NCBI RefSeq assembly: GCF_003323735.1 | Contig: NZ_QOIM01000049.1 | Location: 1 to 64,000, forward strand | Direction of reading: 5' to 3' | Length of the DNA stretch: 64,000 nucleotides | From: Streptomyces reniochalinae | GTDB lineage: Bacteria; Actinomycetota; Actinomycetes; Streptomycetales; Streptomycetaceae | Shown: positions 27,309 to 36,228 of the stretch, piece by piece | Numbering within the stretch: the first letter of the stretch is position 1 | Layout of the letters: each line of letters begins with the position of its first letter | Program-made: the position numbers and the translations under genes | Notes under the pieces: generated by a model | Databases searched by the model: none | Seen by the model: only the letters and a program-made list of their open reading frames with translations | What the model was told of the DNA's origin: nothing

Positions 27309-27362
27309 GCAAGTCCGCACGGGACTGAGCGGGTCTGCACGGCACTGAGCGGGTCCGCACGA
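27303..27362 (+). repeat. Three 20-bp tandem repeats at the 3' end of the transporter gene
   Basis: Three consecutive units based on GACTGAGCGGGTCYGCACGG (units at 27303, 27323 and 27343, with one to four differences each). The first unit includes the transporter stop codon; the others are non-coding. Confidence 0.75.
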
Positions 27363-27525
27363 GCCGGGGCGCGGCCTCGCGCGACCGCATGCCAATGGGT
27401 GTGGACCGGTCCAGGCCCGTGGCGCACACGTTGTGCTGTCCGCCGAGGCAGGTTTGCTCCGGTGCGTTGTGGTCACCCGCCGCTGTGCAACCGGACGCCG
27501 ACGCGAGGAAAGCGAGTTGAGAACG

Positions 27526-27699
27526 GTGGCTGCCAACGAGAAGGCGCGCGCGAAGGCCGAACAGGCGGCGGGCAAGGCGATGCGTGCCGCCGGGCGTGCG
27601 ACCGGTAACAAGAAGATGCAGGCCAAGGGGCACGCCGCACAGGGGCAGGGTCAGGCTCGGGAGGCCCGTGAAGAGACCACGGACCGCTTCCGCCGCTGA
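27526..27699 (+). CDS. CsbD-family stress protein
   Basis: A 57-residue highly charged Lys/Ala/Glu protein (MAANEKARAKAEQAAGKAM, GNKKMQAKGHAAQGQGQARE) matching the CsbD family. In Bacillus this family belongs to the general-stress (SigB) regulon; biochemical function is unknown. GTG 27526 gives the family-typical N-terminus; TTG 27517, with GAGGAAAG closer to it, is the alternative. It stands alone between the NRPS exporter and a strong terminator. Confidence 0.8.
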   Translation: MAANEKARAKAEQAAGKAMRAAGRATGNKKMQAKGHAAQGQGQAREAREETTDRFRR

Positions 27700-27731
27700 A
27701 CATCCCTCCTTCCGGTAGGAGATCGCTCACC

Positions 27732-27769
27732 GCAGGGCAGGGCCCGCGTTCCCGCGGGCCCTGCCCTGC
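27732..27769 (+). terminator. Strong hairpin terminator after the CsbD gene
   Basis: Perfect 17-bp stem GCAGGGCAGGGCCCGCG / CGCGGGCCCTGCCCTGC with a TTCC loop, 33 bp past the stop. It can also serve the convergent regulator gene on the minus strand. Confidence 0.85.
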
Positions 27770-27886
27770 GCCACGCCCGACCGCAGACGCCGCCACGAGC
27801 GTCCCGTGCCGCACGGGCCCCAACGGCTTCGCCCAGGCCGCCGGAGTCCACTCACGTGGTCACCGGTGTCGAAGAAGGGCAGTGCC

Positions 27887-28705
27887 TCACACCCCGGCTG
27901 CGCCCCTGTCGGACGGTTCACTGCTCTCGACATAGACGACCAGCGTCTGCTCCGGTTGTTCGGCCAGGTGGAAGGCGGTGTACGCATAGGCGACCGCTCC
28001 CCGCCGGGGGTGCCGTAGCCGTTTGCGACCGCTGTGCCGGGCCTGCACCTCGTATCGCGGCCACCAGTCCCGCACTTGAGGGCTGCCCTGGTGCAGCTCC
28101 TCGATCAGGCGGGTGTACCGGGGATCGCCGGAACGGCGTGCCGCCAGCGTCCGGAGCCGGCCGAGCAGACCGCGCGCTTCGGGCTCCCAGTCGACCAGCA
28201 CGTCCCGGGCCACCGGTTCGAGAAACACCCAGCGGACGAAGTTGGGCGGTCGGTCCGCATCCGTGATGAGCCTCGGGAACAGATCGTCGGCTGCCTGGTT
28301 GTGACTGAGGACGTCGTAGTTGCCGCCGATGATGTAGGCCGGGTTCGGCTGGAGCAGCAGGGGGACGGCACCCGCCTCGGCCGTCAGCGGCTCACGCTCC
28401 TCGGCTTCGACCGCAGGCGTGTGGCCGGCAAGCTGAAGGAGATGGTCGCGCTCGTGCCGGTCGAGCCGCAGCGCCGCGGCGAGGGCGTTGAGCACCTGTT
28501 CGGAGACGCGGATCTTCCGCCCCTGCTCCAGATACGTGTACCAGGTGGCACTGATCCCGGCCAGCAGCGCCAGTTCCTCTCGGCGAAGTCCCGGAGTCCG
28601 ACGGCGACCGGTCTGGGGCAGGCCCACCTCACCCGGGGTCAGGCGCTCTCTTCGGCTGCGCAGGAAGGCACTCAGCTGACGGCGTTGGTCCGGCCCCGTA
28701 TGCAC
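27887..28705 (-). CDS. MmyB-like XRE-family transcriptional regulator
   Basis: A 272-residue regulator. The N-terminal helix-turn-helix (GLRREELALLAGISATWYTY, LEQGRKIRVSEQVLNALAAAL) is followed by a C-terminal MmyB-like ligand-binding domain (PLLLQPNPAYIIGGNYDVLSHN, FVRWVFLEP, DWEPEARGLLGRLR). GTG 28705 gives a family-like N-terminus; GTG 28738 is also in frame, and no start has a clear ribosome-binding site. The gene is divergent from a short-chain dehydrogenase 221 bp away, the classic arrangement in which these regulators control the neighbouring oxidoreductase. Ligand unknown. Confidence 0.88.
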   Translation of the reverse strand: MHTGPDQRRQLSAFLRSRRERLTPGEVGLPQTGRRRTPGLRREELALLAGISATWYTYLEQGRKIRVSEQVLNALAAALRLDRHERDHLLQLAGHTPAVEAEEREPLTAEAGAVPLLLQPNPAYIIGGNYDVLSHNQAADDLFPRLITDADRPPNFVRWVFLEPVARDVLVDWEPEARGLLGRLRTLAARRSGDPRYTRLIEELHQGSPQVRDWWPRYEVQARHSGRKRLRHPRRGAVAYAYTAFHLAEQPEQTLVVYVESSEPSDRGAAGV

Positions 28706-28926
28706 GATGAATGGCACCTTCGATTCCAGGATAAACACGGTCTGGATACCAGGCTAAGCCGCCCGGAGACTGGTGTGCGAACACGGCCGCGGCACTACCC
28801 GACGGCCTCACACAGCCACACCGGCACCCGGCCCGCCCAGGGCGCAACGGCTCCCGGGGTCCCTTCAGGCCCCGCCGCCGCTCCGCACCCCGGCCCCGGG
28901 GTGCGAAGGTGGGGAGAGGATGACTC

Positions 28927-29664
28927 ATGTCCGGAATCAAGGGCAAAGTGGTGGCGATCACGGGAGCCAGCAGCGGCATCGGTGAGGCGACCGCGCTGCT
29001 GCTCGCCGCACGCGGCGCGCGACTCGTCCTGGGCGCACGCCGGTCCGAACGCCTGGCGGAACTGGTGGCCCGGATCGAGAAGGCAGGTGGCACGGCCGTG
29101 CGGATCCGCACCGACGTGACCCGGCGGGAAGACCTGCGGGCTCTGGTCGCGCTGGCAGGTGAGAGCTTCGGCCGACTCGACGTACTCGTCGGCAATGCCG
29201 GAGTCGGCGCCATCTCCCCTCTCGACGATCTGCGCGTCGAGGAGTGGGACCGCATGGTCGACGTCAACGTGAAGGGCGTGCTGCACGGGATCGGCGCCGC
29301 GCTGCCGGTCTTCCGGGCGCAGGGCACCGGCCACTTCATCACCACCGCCTCCACGGCCGCGTTCCGCATCGTTCCGGCCATGGCCGTCTACGCCGGCACC
29401 AAGTTCGCGGTCCGTGCCCTCTGCGAGGGGCTGCGTCAGGAAGCCGGCGACTCCGTGCGGGTGACCACCGTCTCGCCTGGCGCGACGGCGACCGACTTCG
29501 CAGACGCGTCGACCAACAGCCAGGTCAGAGCGGAGATCGCGAAGATGCGGGACACCATCGCGATTCCGCCCGACGCGATCGCCCAGGCCATCGCCTTTGC
29601 GATCGAACAGCCCGCCGAGGTCGACGTCAACGAGATCGTCGTCCGGCCCACCGCCCAGAGCTGA
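28927..29664 (+). CDS. Short-chain dehydrogenase/reductase
   Basis: A 245-residue classical SDR using NAD(P)H. Visible motifs: cofactor TGASSGIG near residue 12, NAG near 88, catalytic Ser in FITTAST, and YAGTK (Tyr, Lys) near 157. An Arg-rich LGARRSERL after the second strand suggests NADP(H) preference. ATG 28927 is preceded by GGAGAGGA. It belongs to the group of actinobacterial SDRs paired with MmyB-like regulators. The substrate cannot be told from sequence; a hairpin follows the stop, so it is probably monocistronic. Confidence 0.9.
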   Translation: MSGIKGKVVAITGASSGIGEATALLLAARGARLVLGARRSERLAELVARIEKAGGTAVRIRTDVTRREDLRALVALAGESFGRLDVLVGNAGVGAISPLDDLRVEEWDRMVDVNVKGVLHGIGAALPVFRAQGTGHFITTASTAAFRIVPAMAVYAGTKFAVRALCEGLRQEAGDSVRVTTVSPGATATDFADASTNSQVRAEIAKMRDTIAIPPDAIAQAIAFAIEQPAEVDVNEIVVRPTAQS

Positions 29665-29673
29665 CCTCCCCGC

Positions 29674-29697
29674 CCCGCGGGCGCCCGCCCCCGCGGG
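29674..29697 (+). terminator. Hairpin after the SDR gene
   Basis: Two copies of CCCGCGGG separated by 8 nt form an 8-bp stem 10 bp past the stop codon. Each half is itself palindromic, so this is less certain than other terminators here. Confidence 0.45.
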
Positions 29698-29926
29698 ACT
29701 GCTCCACGGGCCACATCAACACGGCCTGCCCCCAGGCACACATGGCCACCCAGCCTGCCGGCACCGGTCGGCTTGCGGGCTGTCCCCGACGCTCCACATC
29801 GGAAAAACAGATCACTTACCACGGAAACATCTGTTGGACAGCACTTCGTGTCGTCTCAAGGATGTCTGGTGCGGTAGCCCGGCCGACGAGGCCGGGGGTG
29901 AACTGCCGCACGAGTGGAGGCTGAGA

Positions 29927-31213
29927 GTGCCGAGTGAAGAGACTGAAGTGGTCGTCGTCGGGGCCGGCCAGGCAGGTGTGGCGATGAGCGAACACCTGGG
30001 AGCCCACGGCGTGCCGCACCTCGTTCTGGAACGCGACCGCATCGCCGAGCGATGGCGCTCGGAGCGGTGGGACTCGCTGGTCGCGAACGGGCCCGCGTGG
30101 CATGACCGCTTCCCTGGGCTGGAGTTTCCCGACGTCCACCCCGACGCCTTCGCCACGAAGGACCAGATCGCGGACTACTTCGTCGCCTACGCCGAGAAGA
30201 TCGGCGCACCGATCCGGTGCGGTGTCGAGGTGACGTCGGTGCGCAGGCACACGGGGCGGCCCGGCTTCCAGGTGCGGACGTCAAAGGGATCCATCGACGC
30301 GCGCTTCGTCGTGACGGCGACCGGGCCGTTCCAGCAGCCCGTGATCCCGCCCATCGTCCCGGACGGCGCCGTACACACCCAGATCCACTCCAGCGCGTAC
30401 CGCAATCCGGAGCAGCTGCCCGACGGCGCGGTCCTCGTCGTGGGGGCCGGTTCCTCGGGCGTTCAGATCGCCGACGAGCTGCGCAGGTCGGGACGGAGGG
30501 TCTTCCTCTCCGTCGGGCCGCACGACCGTCCTCCCCGCCAGTACCGGGGACGGGACTTTTGCTGGTGGCTCGGCGTCCTCGGAATCTGGGACGCGGAGAC
30601 CCCGCCCCGAGGCGCCGAACATGTCACCATCGCGGTCAGCGGAGCGCGCGGCGGCCACACCGTCGACTTCCGCGCCCTGGCCGGCAGCGGTATCGAACTC
30701 GTCGGCATGACCGCGTCCTACGACCACGGTGTGCTGCGCTTCGCGCCGGACCTCGGCACGAACATCGCCCTCGGCGACGAGAAGTACCTGGCATTCCTCC
30801 GGGCGGCCGACGCGTACGTCGAACGCGACGGACTCGGCCTTCCCGAGGAGCCGGAGGCCCACGCCCTCGGCCCCGACCCGGAGTGCGTGACCGACCCCCG
30901 CTCCGAGCTCGATCTCGCCGAGGCAGGGGTCACCTCCATCGTCTGGGCGACGGGCTTCGCCGCCGACTACAGCTGGCTGCACGTCGACGCGTTCGACGAG
31001 AGCGGCCGGCCCGAGCACCGCCGCGGCGTCTCCCGCGAACCGGGAGTCTACTTCCTGGGCCTGCCGTGGCTGTCCCGCCGCGGGTCCAGCTTCATCTGGG
31101 GGGTGTGGCACGACGCCCGGCACGTCGCCGACCACATCGCGACCCGGCGCAGCTATCTGGCCTACGCGTCCGACGACCGGCCAGGCGCCGCACCGGCAAC
31201 ACAGCACAACTGA
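29927..31213 (+). CDS. FAD-dependent class B flavin monooxygenase
   Basis: A 428-residue flavoprotein. FAD-binding Rossmann motif VVVGAGQAG near residue 10; NADPH-binding motif VVVGAGSSGVQIADEL near 175; C-terminal IVWATGFAADYSWL, corresponding to the ATG motif of these enzymes. It lacks a clear FxGxxxHxxxW fingerprint and resembles the YUCCA/CzcO-like group acting on amines or heterocycles. GTG 29927 has GTGGAGG 6 bp upstream. First gene of a six-gene unit with RidA, DUF1028, an M20 hydrolase, a transporter and LysR, so it likely starts degradation of a nitrogen-containing compound by N- or C-oxidation. Confidence 0.88.
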   Translation: MPSEETEVVVVGAGQAGVAMSEHLGAHGVPHLVLERDRIAERWRSERWDSLVANGPAWHDRFPGLEFPDVHPDAFATKDQIADYFVAYAEKIGAPIRCGVEVTSVRRHTGRPGFQVRTSKGSIDARFVVTATGPFQQPVIPPIVPDGAVHTQIHSSAYRNPEQLPDGAVLVVGAGSSGVQIADELRRSGRRVFLSVGPHDRPPRQYRGRDFCWWLGVLGIWDAETPPRGAEHVTIAVSGARGGHTVDFRALAGSGIELVGMTASYDHGVLRFAPDLGTNIALGDEKYLAFLRAADAYVERDGLGLPEEPEAHALGPDPECVTDPRSELDLAEAGVTSIVWATGFAADYSWLHVDAFDESGRPEHRRGVSREPGVYFLGLPWLSRRGSSFIWGVWHDARHVADHIATRRSYLAYASDDRPGAAPATQHN

Positions 31214-31222
31214 GGAGCAGTC

Positions 31223-31693
31223 ATGACCTCCACGCAGGAGAGCCGGCAGCCCAGTGCCCCCCTCACCGCGGGCGGGCACACCAGGATCCGGCCGTTCAAC
31301 ACCCGCGACACCTATCCCGAGCAGAACCTCGCCAACGACCTCTGTCAGGCCGTCGTCGCCGGGAACACCGTGTACGTCCGGGGCCAGATCGGCCAGGACC
31401 TCGACACCAGTGAGTCCGTGGGCATCGGTGACGCCGAGGCACAGGCCGAGCAGGCCATGGCCAACATCAGCATGCTGCTCGAAGAAGCGGGCAGCCGCAT
31501 GGAGCACCTGGTCAAACTGACGATCTACCTGATCGATCCGCGCTATCGCGAGGCGGTGTACCGCACCGTGGGCCGCTGGACCCAGGGCGTGCACCCCATC
31601 TCCACGGGCCTGGTGGTCTCCGCACTCGCCCGCCCTGAATGGCTGTGCGAGATCGACGCCGTCGCCGTCATCCCCGGAAAGGAGCAGGCATGA
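31223..31693 (+). CDS. RidA/YjgF-family protein
   Basis: A 156-residue member of the RidA superfamily. These trimeric proteins hydrolyse reactive enamines/imines or act as specialised deaminases and acylhydrolases in catabolic operons. The core AVVAGNTVYVRGQIGQDL, EQAMANISMLLEEAGSRMEH and VKLTIYLIDPRYRE is intact. A typical RidA substrate-site Arg (usually in the C-terminal part) is not clearly placed; RPEWLCEIDAVAVIP ends the protein. ATG follows GAGGAG; the stop overlaps the next start (ATGA), so it is translationally coupled. Confidence 0.88.
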   Translation: MTSTQESRQPSAPLTAGGHTRIRPFNTRDTYPEQNLANDLCQAVVAGNTVYVRGQIGQDLDTSESVGIGDAEAQAEQAMANISMLLEEAGSRMEHLVKLTIYLIDPRYREAVYRTVGRWTQGVHPISTGLVVSALARPEWLCEIDAVAVIPGKEQA

Positions 31694-32364
31694 CGTTCTC
31701 CCTGATGGCACGGGACGGCGAGCGGTTCGGTATCGCGGTGAGCTCGTCGAGTCCGGCGGTCGCGGCCCGGGCCGCACACCTGCGGCCCGGGGTCGGCGCG
31801 GCGGCCTCGCAGAACGTCACCGACCCCATGCTCGGCACCAGCCTGCTGGAACGACTGGCCGAGCACGGTGACGCGCAGCGCGCCCTGGCCGACGTCACAG
31901 GTGCGCCACAGCACGCCCGGACCCTCGCGTACCGGCAGTTGACGGTGCTCGGCCGCTCAGGCCCGGGCTTCGCCTACAGCGGTTCACGCACGCTGGGCAC
32001 GCACGCCTCCGCCGCCGCCGACGGCGCGGTGGCAGCCGGCAACATGCTGGCGGGCGAACACGTACCCGGCGAGCTCCTCGACGCCTACCACGCGGCCGGA
32101 GGCGAGCTGGAGGAGCGCTTGCTCGCTGCCCTGAAGGCGGGCCTCGCGGCCGGCGGGGAAGAGGGCCCTGTGTACTCCGCGGGCCTGGCGGTCGTGGCGG
32201 ACGTGGGCTGGCGGGTGACCGACCTGCGGGTGGACTGGGCGGAGGAACCGGTGGACCGGCTCGGTGACCTGCTCGACGTCTGGCTGCCGCAGCGCGACGA
32301 CTACGTGCGCCGCGGTCTCGACCCGGCCACGTCACCCTCCTACGGCGTTCCGGGCGACCTGTGA
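31690..32364 (+). CDS. DUF1028-family protein
   Basis: A 224-residue protein with the DUF1028 hallmark start TFSLMARDGERFGIAVSSSS followed by GVGAAASQNVTDPMLG. The family has no established activity; its fold has been compared with Ntn hydrolases, which would make the N-terminal Thr after Met processing a candidate nucleophile (inference). It recurs beside RidA proteins and amidohydrolases in catabolic clusters. Coupled to both neighbours by 4-bp overlaps, so it surely acts in the same pathway. Confidence 0.85.
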   Translation: MTFSLMARDGERFGIAVSSSSPAVAARAAHLRPGVGAAASQNVTDPMLGTSLLERLAEHGDAQRALADVTGAPQHARTLAYRQLTVLGRSGPGFAYSGSRTLGTHASAAADGAVAAGNMLAGEHVPGELLDAYHAAGGELEERLLAALKAGLAAGGEEGPVYSAGLAVVADVGWRVTDLRVDWAEEPVDRLGDLLDVWLPQRDDYVRRGLDPATSPSYGVPGDL

Positions 32365-33509
32365 GGGGCGCGCTGAAGGAGGCCGCCCAAAAGACGGTGG
32401 CCCGCCACGCCGAGGAACTGATCGGGCTCTCCGAGCGGCTGCACGCCGACCCGGAGACCGCGTGGGAGGAGCACAGAGCCGCTGCCGCGGTCCCGGAACT
32501 GCTCGACCGCGCCGGGTTCGACGTCACCTCGTCCTACCTGGGCCTGGAGACGGCATTCCTCGCCAGGGCGGGGGAGGGGCCGGTACGGGTTGCGCTGTGC
32601 GCGGAGTACGACGCGCTGCCCGGCCTCGGTCACGCGTGCGGGCACAACCTCATCGCGGCGAGTGCGGTGGGCGCCGCGCTCGGTCTGGCCACCGTCGCCG
32701 CAGACGCCGGACTGACCGTCGAGGTGTACGGCACCCCGGCGGAGGAGGGCGGCGGCGGAAAGATCGAGATGCTCGACCGAGGAGCATTCGCCGGGGTGGA
32801 TCTCGCCATGATGGTCCACCCGGCCCCGGTCGACGTCGCCGAGGCGCGGCCCTTCGCGGTCAGCCACTCCAAGGTCTCCTACACGGGGAAGTCGGCGCAC
32901 GCCGCGGCCTACCCGGAAGCGGGAGTCAACGCGGCCGACGCCTTCACCGTGGCCCAGGTCGCCATCGGTCTGCTGCGCCAGCAGCTGCCGGCCTCGGCCA
33001 GGGTGCACGGGGTGGTGACCCACGCGGGGGACGCCCCGAACGCCGTCCCGGAGCGGTCGGCCGGGCGTTGGTACGTGCGCGCGGAGACGCTGGCCGAGCT
33101 GGCCGAACTGGAGCCACGGGTCATGCGGGCCTTCGAGGCCGGTGCCCTGGCGACCGGCTGCGACCTGGAGATCGAGCCGGAGAGCAAACCGTACGCGGAG
33201 TTCCGTGCGGACGAGACCGCGCTGGAGCACTACCGGGCCAACGCCCTCGCGCTGGGCAGGCGGTTCGCGCCGCCCGGCCAGGCCGCACGGATGAACCGTG
33301 CCTCCACCGACATGGGCAACGTGTCGCGAGTGGTGCCTGCCATCCACCCCTATATCGGCGTCGGTTCCCTGCCCGCCACCAACCACCAGCGCGAGTTCGC
33401 CGCGCACTGCGTGGGCGGGACGGCACAGCGGGCGCTGCTCGACGGGGCGATGGCGCTGGCCTGGACCGCCGTGGACCGGAGCGCGTCGAGCCGGGAAGCA
33501 GCGGCATGA
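32361..33509 (+). CDS. M20-family amidohydrolase (AbgB/ACY1L2-like)
   Basis: A 382-residue metallo-amidohydrolase of the M20D type that cleaves N-acyl or peptide-like amides. Metal motifs: CAEYDALPGLGHACGHN (Asp, His) near residue 80-95; GTPAEEGGGGK (Glu pair) near 130; MMVHPAP (His); dimer-domain SYTGKSAHAAAYPEAGVNA; late ASTDMGNVSRVVPAIHPYI. Starts GTGA, overlapping DUF1028. Unlike the M20 enzyme of the NRPS cluster, this one lacks the carbamoylase LELHIEQG motif, so the substrate is different. It probably releases an amino or acyl fragment from the oxidised compound. Confidence 0.88.
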   Translation: MRGALKEAAQKTVARHAEELIGLSERLHADPETAWEEHRAAAAVPELLDRAGFDVTSSYLGLETAFLARAGEGPVRVALCAEYDALPGLGHACGHNLIAASAVGAALGLATVAADAGLTVEVYGTPAEEGGGGKIEMLDRGAFAGVDLAMMVHPAPVDVAEARPFAVSHSKVSYTGKSAHAAAYPEAGVNAADAFTVAQVAIGLLRQQLPASARVHGVVTHAGDAPNAVPERSAGRWYVRAETLAELAELEPRVMRAFEAGALATGCDLEIEPESKPYAEFRADETALEHYRANALALGRRFAPPGQAARMNRASTDMGNVSRVVPAIHPYIGVGSLPATNHQREFAAHCVGGTAQRALLDGAMALAWTAVDRSASSREAAA

Positions 33510-33777
33510 CCGGGGCAGCCGCCGCGTGGTCCGGCCACGCACGGCGGCCGCCGCCGCACGCGTGCGCCGGCGAGGCGCTGCGAGTGCCCAGGTGGTGCGC
33601 ATCGCCTGGGCGCCGGCGGCGCCGAGGGGCGCCCGGACGCGAGCTGCTGGGCGGCACGGAACTCCGCGAACCCACCGGCCCGGCCGCCCCGCCCGGCCGG
33701 CCCACTTCCTGAGGGGCAAGCGCCGGGGCTCCGCACCGCGCTCCGGCCTCTCCACCCATCCTCACTAGGAGGCGCGT

Positions 33778-35157
33778 ATGCGCACCCGTAACAGTGGAGC
33801 CGCGACGCACGACGTCGAGGCGGCCACCGATGTGATCTCGTTGCGCAGGAGCGTCGCCGCAGGGGCCGTGGGCGTGTTCGTGCACTGGTTCGACTGGGCT
33901 GCCTACGCCTACCTCGCCGGCACGGTGGCCACCGTCTTCTTCCCGTCCGAGGACAGCACGAGCGGGCTGCTGGCCGTGTTCGGCGTGTTCGCCGTCTCGT
34001 TCGGCATCCGGCCGATCGGTGCCCTGGTGTTCGGCTCGCTCGGTGACCGGATCGGCCGCAAACGCACCCTGTCACTGGTCATCTTCACGATGTCGGGCGC
34101 GACCCTGGGGATAGGTCTGCTGCCCGGCTACGCGTCACTCGGTATCGCGGCCCCGGTGATCCTGGTGCTCCTACGGCTGGTGCAGGGCTTCGCCGCCGGC
34201 GGCGAGTTCGGCAGCGCGGCCAGCTTCCTCGCCGAGAGTGCGCCCCGGCGCCGCCGCGGATTCGGCGTCAGCTGGCTGGAGGTCGGCTCACTTCTGGGCT
34301 TCCTCGCGGGGTCGTTCGTCTTCCTGCTGCTGTCGACCGGTCTCGACGACAGCCGGCTGACCTCCTGGGGCTGGCGCATCCCCTTCCTCATCGCCGCACC
34401 GCTGGGCATCATCGGCTTCATCATCCGCACCAAGATCGAAGACACCCCGGAGTACCGGGCGATGGAGGCGAACGACACAGCACCGCGCAGCCCGGTCCGG
34501 GAGCTGCTGCGCTCCCACAGGCGAGAGCTTCTCCAGGCGGCGGGGCTGATGACCGCCATGCACGTGCCCTTCTACGCGGTGCTGACGTACCTTGTCACCT
34601 ACCAGACCGACCACCTGGGACACTCGGCCGACAGCGCCGCGCTGCTGTCCACCGCGATATCGCTTCTGGGCCTGGCGCTCGTGCCCCTGTTCGGTCTGCT
34701 GTCCGATCGGGTGGGCCGCAAGCCCGTGTTCGTCGGGGCGACAGCGGCGCTGTTCGTCCTGTCCACTCCGGCCTTTCTCCTCATGCGGACCGGACTCGCG
34801 GGAACGTGGGTCGCGGGCCTGCTGCTCGGCGCGATCCTGGCGGCGATCCTCGGCACCTACGCGGTCTGGTCCGCGGAGGTCTTTCCCACCCGCACGCGTC
34901 AAAGCGGGCTGTCCATCTCCTACAACCTCACCGCGGCCCTGTTCGCCGGCACAGTGCCGTACCTGATGACCATGCTCATTTCCACGACCGGCAGCACTCT
35001 GGTGCCAGGCCCGTACCTGATGGTGTTCGCCGCCGGCGGTCTCGTCGCCGCCCTGACCCTGCGGGAGACCGCCGGTTCCACCCTGCTGCGTCCCGAGGAC
35101 GTCTCCGAGTCGCCTTCCGAGTCGCCTTCCGGGACACCGCGGGGCGAGGCCGCCTAG
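33778..35157 (+). CDS. MHS-family MFS transporter (metabolite:H+ symporter)
   Basis: A 459-residue uptake transporter with 12 predicted membrane helices. It has the MHS-specific start WFDWAAYAYLAGTVATVFFP, GSLGDRIGRKRTLS, and RLVQGFAAGGEFGSAASFLAE in helix 4-5, as in ShiA, ProP and KgtP. The C-terminus is Ser/Pro/Glu-rich (SESPSESPSGTP). The ribosome-binding site is TAGGAGG. Most MHS members import organic acids, betaines or aromatic acids, so it likely takes up the operon substrate. The 268 bp before it hold no convincing gene. Confidence 0.92.
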   Translation: MRTRNSGAATHDVEAATDVISLRRSVAAGAVGVFVHWFDWAAYAYLAGTVATVFFPSEDSTSGLLAVFGVFAVSFGIRPIGALVFGSLGDRIGRKRTLSLVIFTMSGATLGIGLLPGYASLGIAAPVILVLLRLVQGFAAGGEFGSAASFLAESAPRRRRGFGVSWLEVGSLLGFLAGSFVFLLLSTGLDDSRLTSWGWRIPFLIAAPLGIIGFIIRTKIEDTPEYRAMEANDTAPRSPVRELLRSHRRELLQAAGLMTAMHVPFYAVLTYLVTYQTDHLGHSADSAALLSTAISLLGLALVPLFGLLSDRVGRKPVFVGATAALFVLSTPAFLLMRTGLAGTWVAGLLLGAILAAILGTYAVWSAEVFPTRTRQSGLSISYNLTAALFAGTVPYLMTMLISTTGSTLVPGPYLMVFAAGGLVAALTLRETAGSTLLRPEDVSESPSESPSGTPRGEAA

Positions 35158-35196
35158 GTTGGGGGCGCAGCCGACCGTCCGGCCCAGGGATCACGC

Positions 35197-36132
35197 ATGA
35201 CATCACCAGTGGGTTTCACCCTCGTTCAGCTCCGCTACTTCCTCGTCGCCGCCGAACACGGTTCGATGACGGAGGCGTCGGCGAAGCTGCACATCGCGCA
35301 GTCCGCGGTGTCCGCCGCCATCGACAACCTGGAACGGGACCTGCAAGCGCAGCTGTTCATCCGGCGACGGGGCCGGGGACTGACCCTCACACCCACCGGA
35401 GAGAGGCTCAGGCAGCAGGCGCGGGACCTGCTGGCCCGTGCGCGTGAGGTCGAACGTGAGGCCCAGGGAGACGGCGAGACCCTCTCAGGGCCTGTGGCCG
35501 TCGGCTGCTTCGTGACCCTGGCCCCCTCCTACCTGCCGCCGCTGTTCAGCGAGTGCACCAGACGCTTTCCGGGCATCGAGATCGACGTGGTGGAGGGGGA
35601 GACGGACCAGCTCGTGCACGCGCTGGAGGCGGGACGCATCGACTTCGCGCTCACCTACGGGCTCGGTCTGACAGCCGAGCCGGCCCTGCGGAGCGAGACG
35701 ATCGCCCGGGCCCCCGCCTATGTGATCGTCTCGACCGGTCATCCGCTGGCCGGACAGGGCAGTGTGGAGCTGGCGGAGCTGTCCACCGAGCCACTCGTTC
35801 TGCTGGACCTGCCGCACAGCCGTGACTACTTCCGCTCGCTGGTGGCCGCCACCGGCACCGCCCCCGATGTCCGCTACCGCACCCAGAGCTACGAGACCGT
35901 GCGCTCCCTGGTGGCGCGCGGGCTCGGCTTCTCCGTACTGAACCAGCGGCCGGCCACGAGCCAGACCTACGGCGGCGGTGAGGTCGCGGAACTGGAGCTG
36001 CGGGACGGCAGCCCCGCGCTCGAAGTCAAGATCGCCTCGGTGGACGGCGTGACGCAGAGCCCCCGCGCCCGGGCCGTGATGGCGCTGCTGCGGGAGATCG
36101 CTGCGCACGGCTCCGAGTCCGACAAGGTCTGA
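35197..36132 (+). CDS. LysR-type transcriptional regulator
   Basis: A 311-residue LysR regulator. The N-terminal winged helix is FTLVQLRYFLVAAEHGSMTEASAKLHIAQSAVS...; the effector domain follows with GPVAVGCFVTLAPSYLPPLF and a second subdomain around residues 160-260. It is transcribed with the operon 39 bp behind the transporter rather than divergently, which is less usual for LysR genes. It most likely activates the flavin-monooxygenase operon; its site should lie in the 260-bp gap before 29927, where a CTGTTGGACAG dyad is visible. Confidence 0.92.
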   Translation: MTSPVGFTLVQLRYFLVAAEHGSMTEASAKLHIAQSAVSAAIDNLERDLQAQLFIRRRGRGLTLTPTGERLRQQARDLLARAREVEREAQGDGETLSGPVAVGCFVTLAPSYLPPLFSECTRRFPGIEIDVVEGETDQLVHALEAGRIDFALTYGLGLTAEPALRSETIARAPAYVIVSTGHPLAGQGSVELAELSTEPLVLLDLPHSRDYFRSLVAATGTAPDVRYRTQSYETVRSLVARGLGFSVLNQRPATSQTYGGGEVAELELRDGSPALEVKIASVDGVTQSPRARAVMALLREIAAHGSESDKV

Positions 36133-36228
36133 GCCGGTGACGTCGAGCGGTTGAACCCGTGTCTCCTCGCCGAGGACCACGCGTCAGGCCCCGTCCCCTC
36201 CTCGCGGTCGGATGCGGTCGGTGACACA

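Noticed and set aside
33506..33712. 68-residue frame overlapping the M20 amidohydrolase stop (ATGA)
   Set aside because: The overlap looks like translational coupling, but the peptide is Arg/Pro/Gly-rich low complexity with no family resemblance, and the next gene has its own strong ribosome-binding site.
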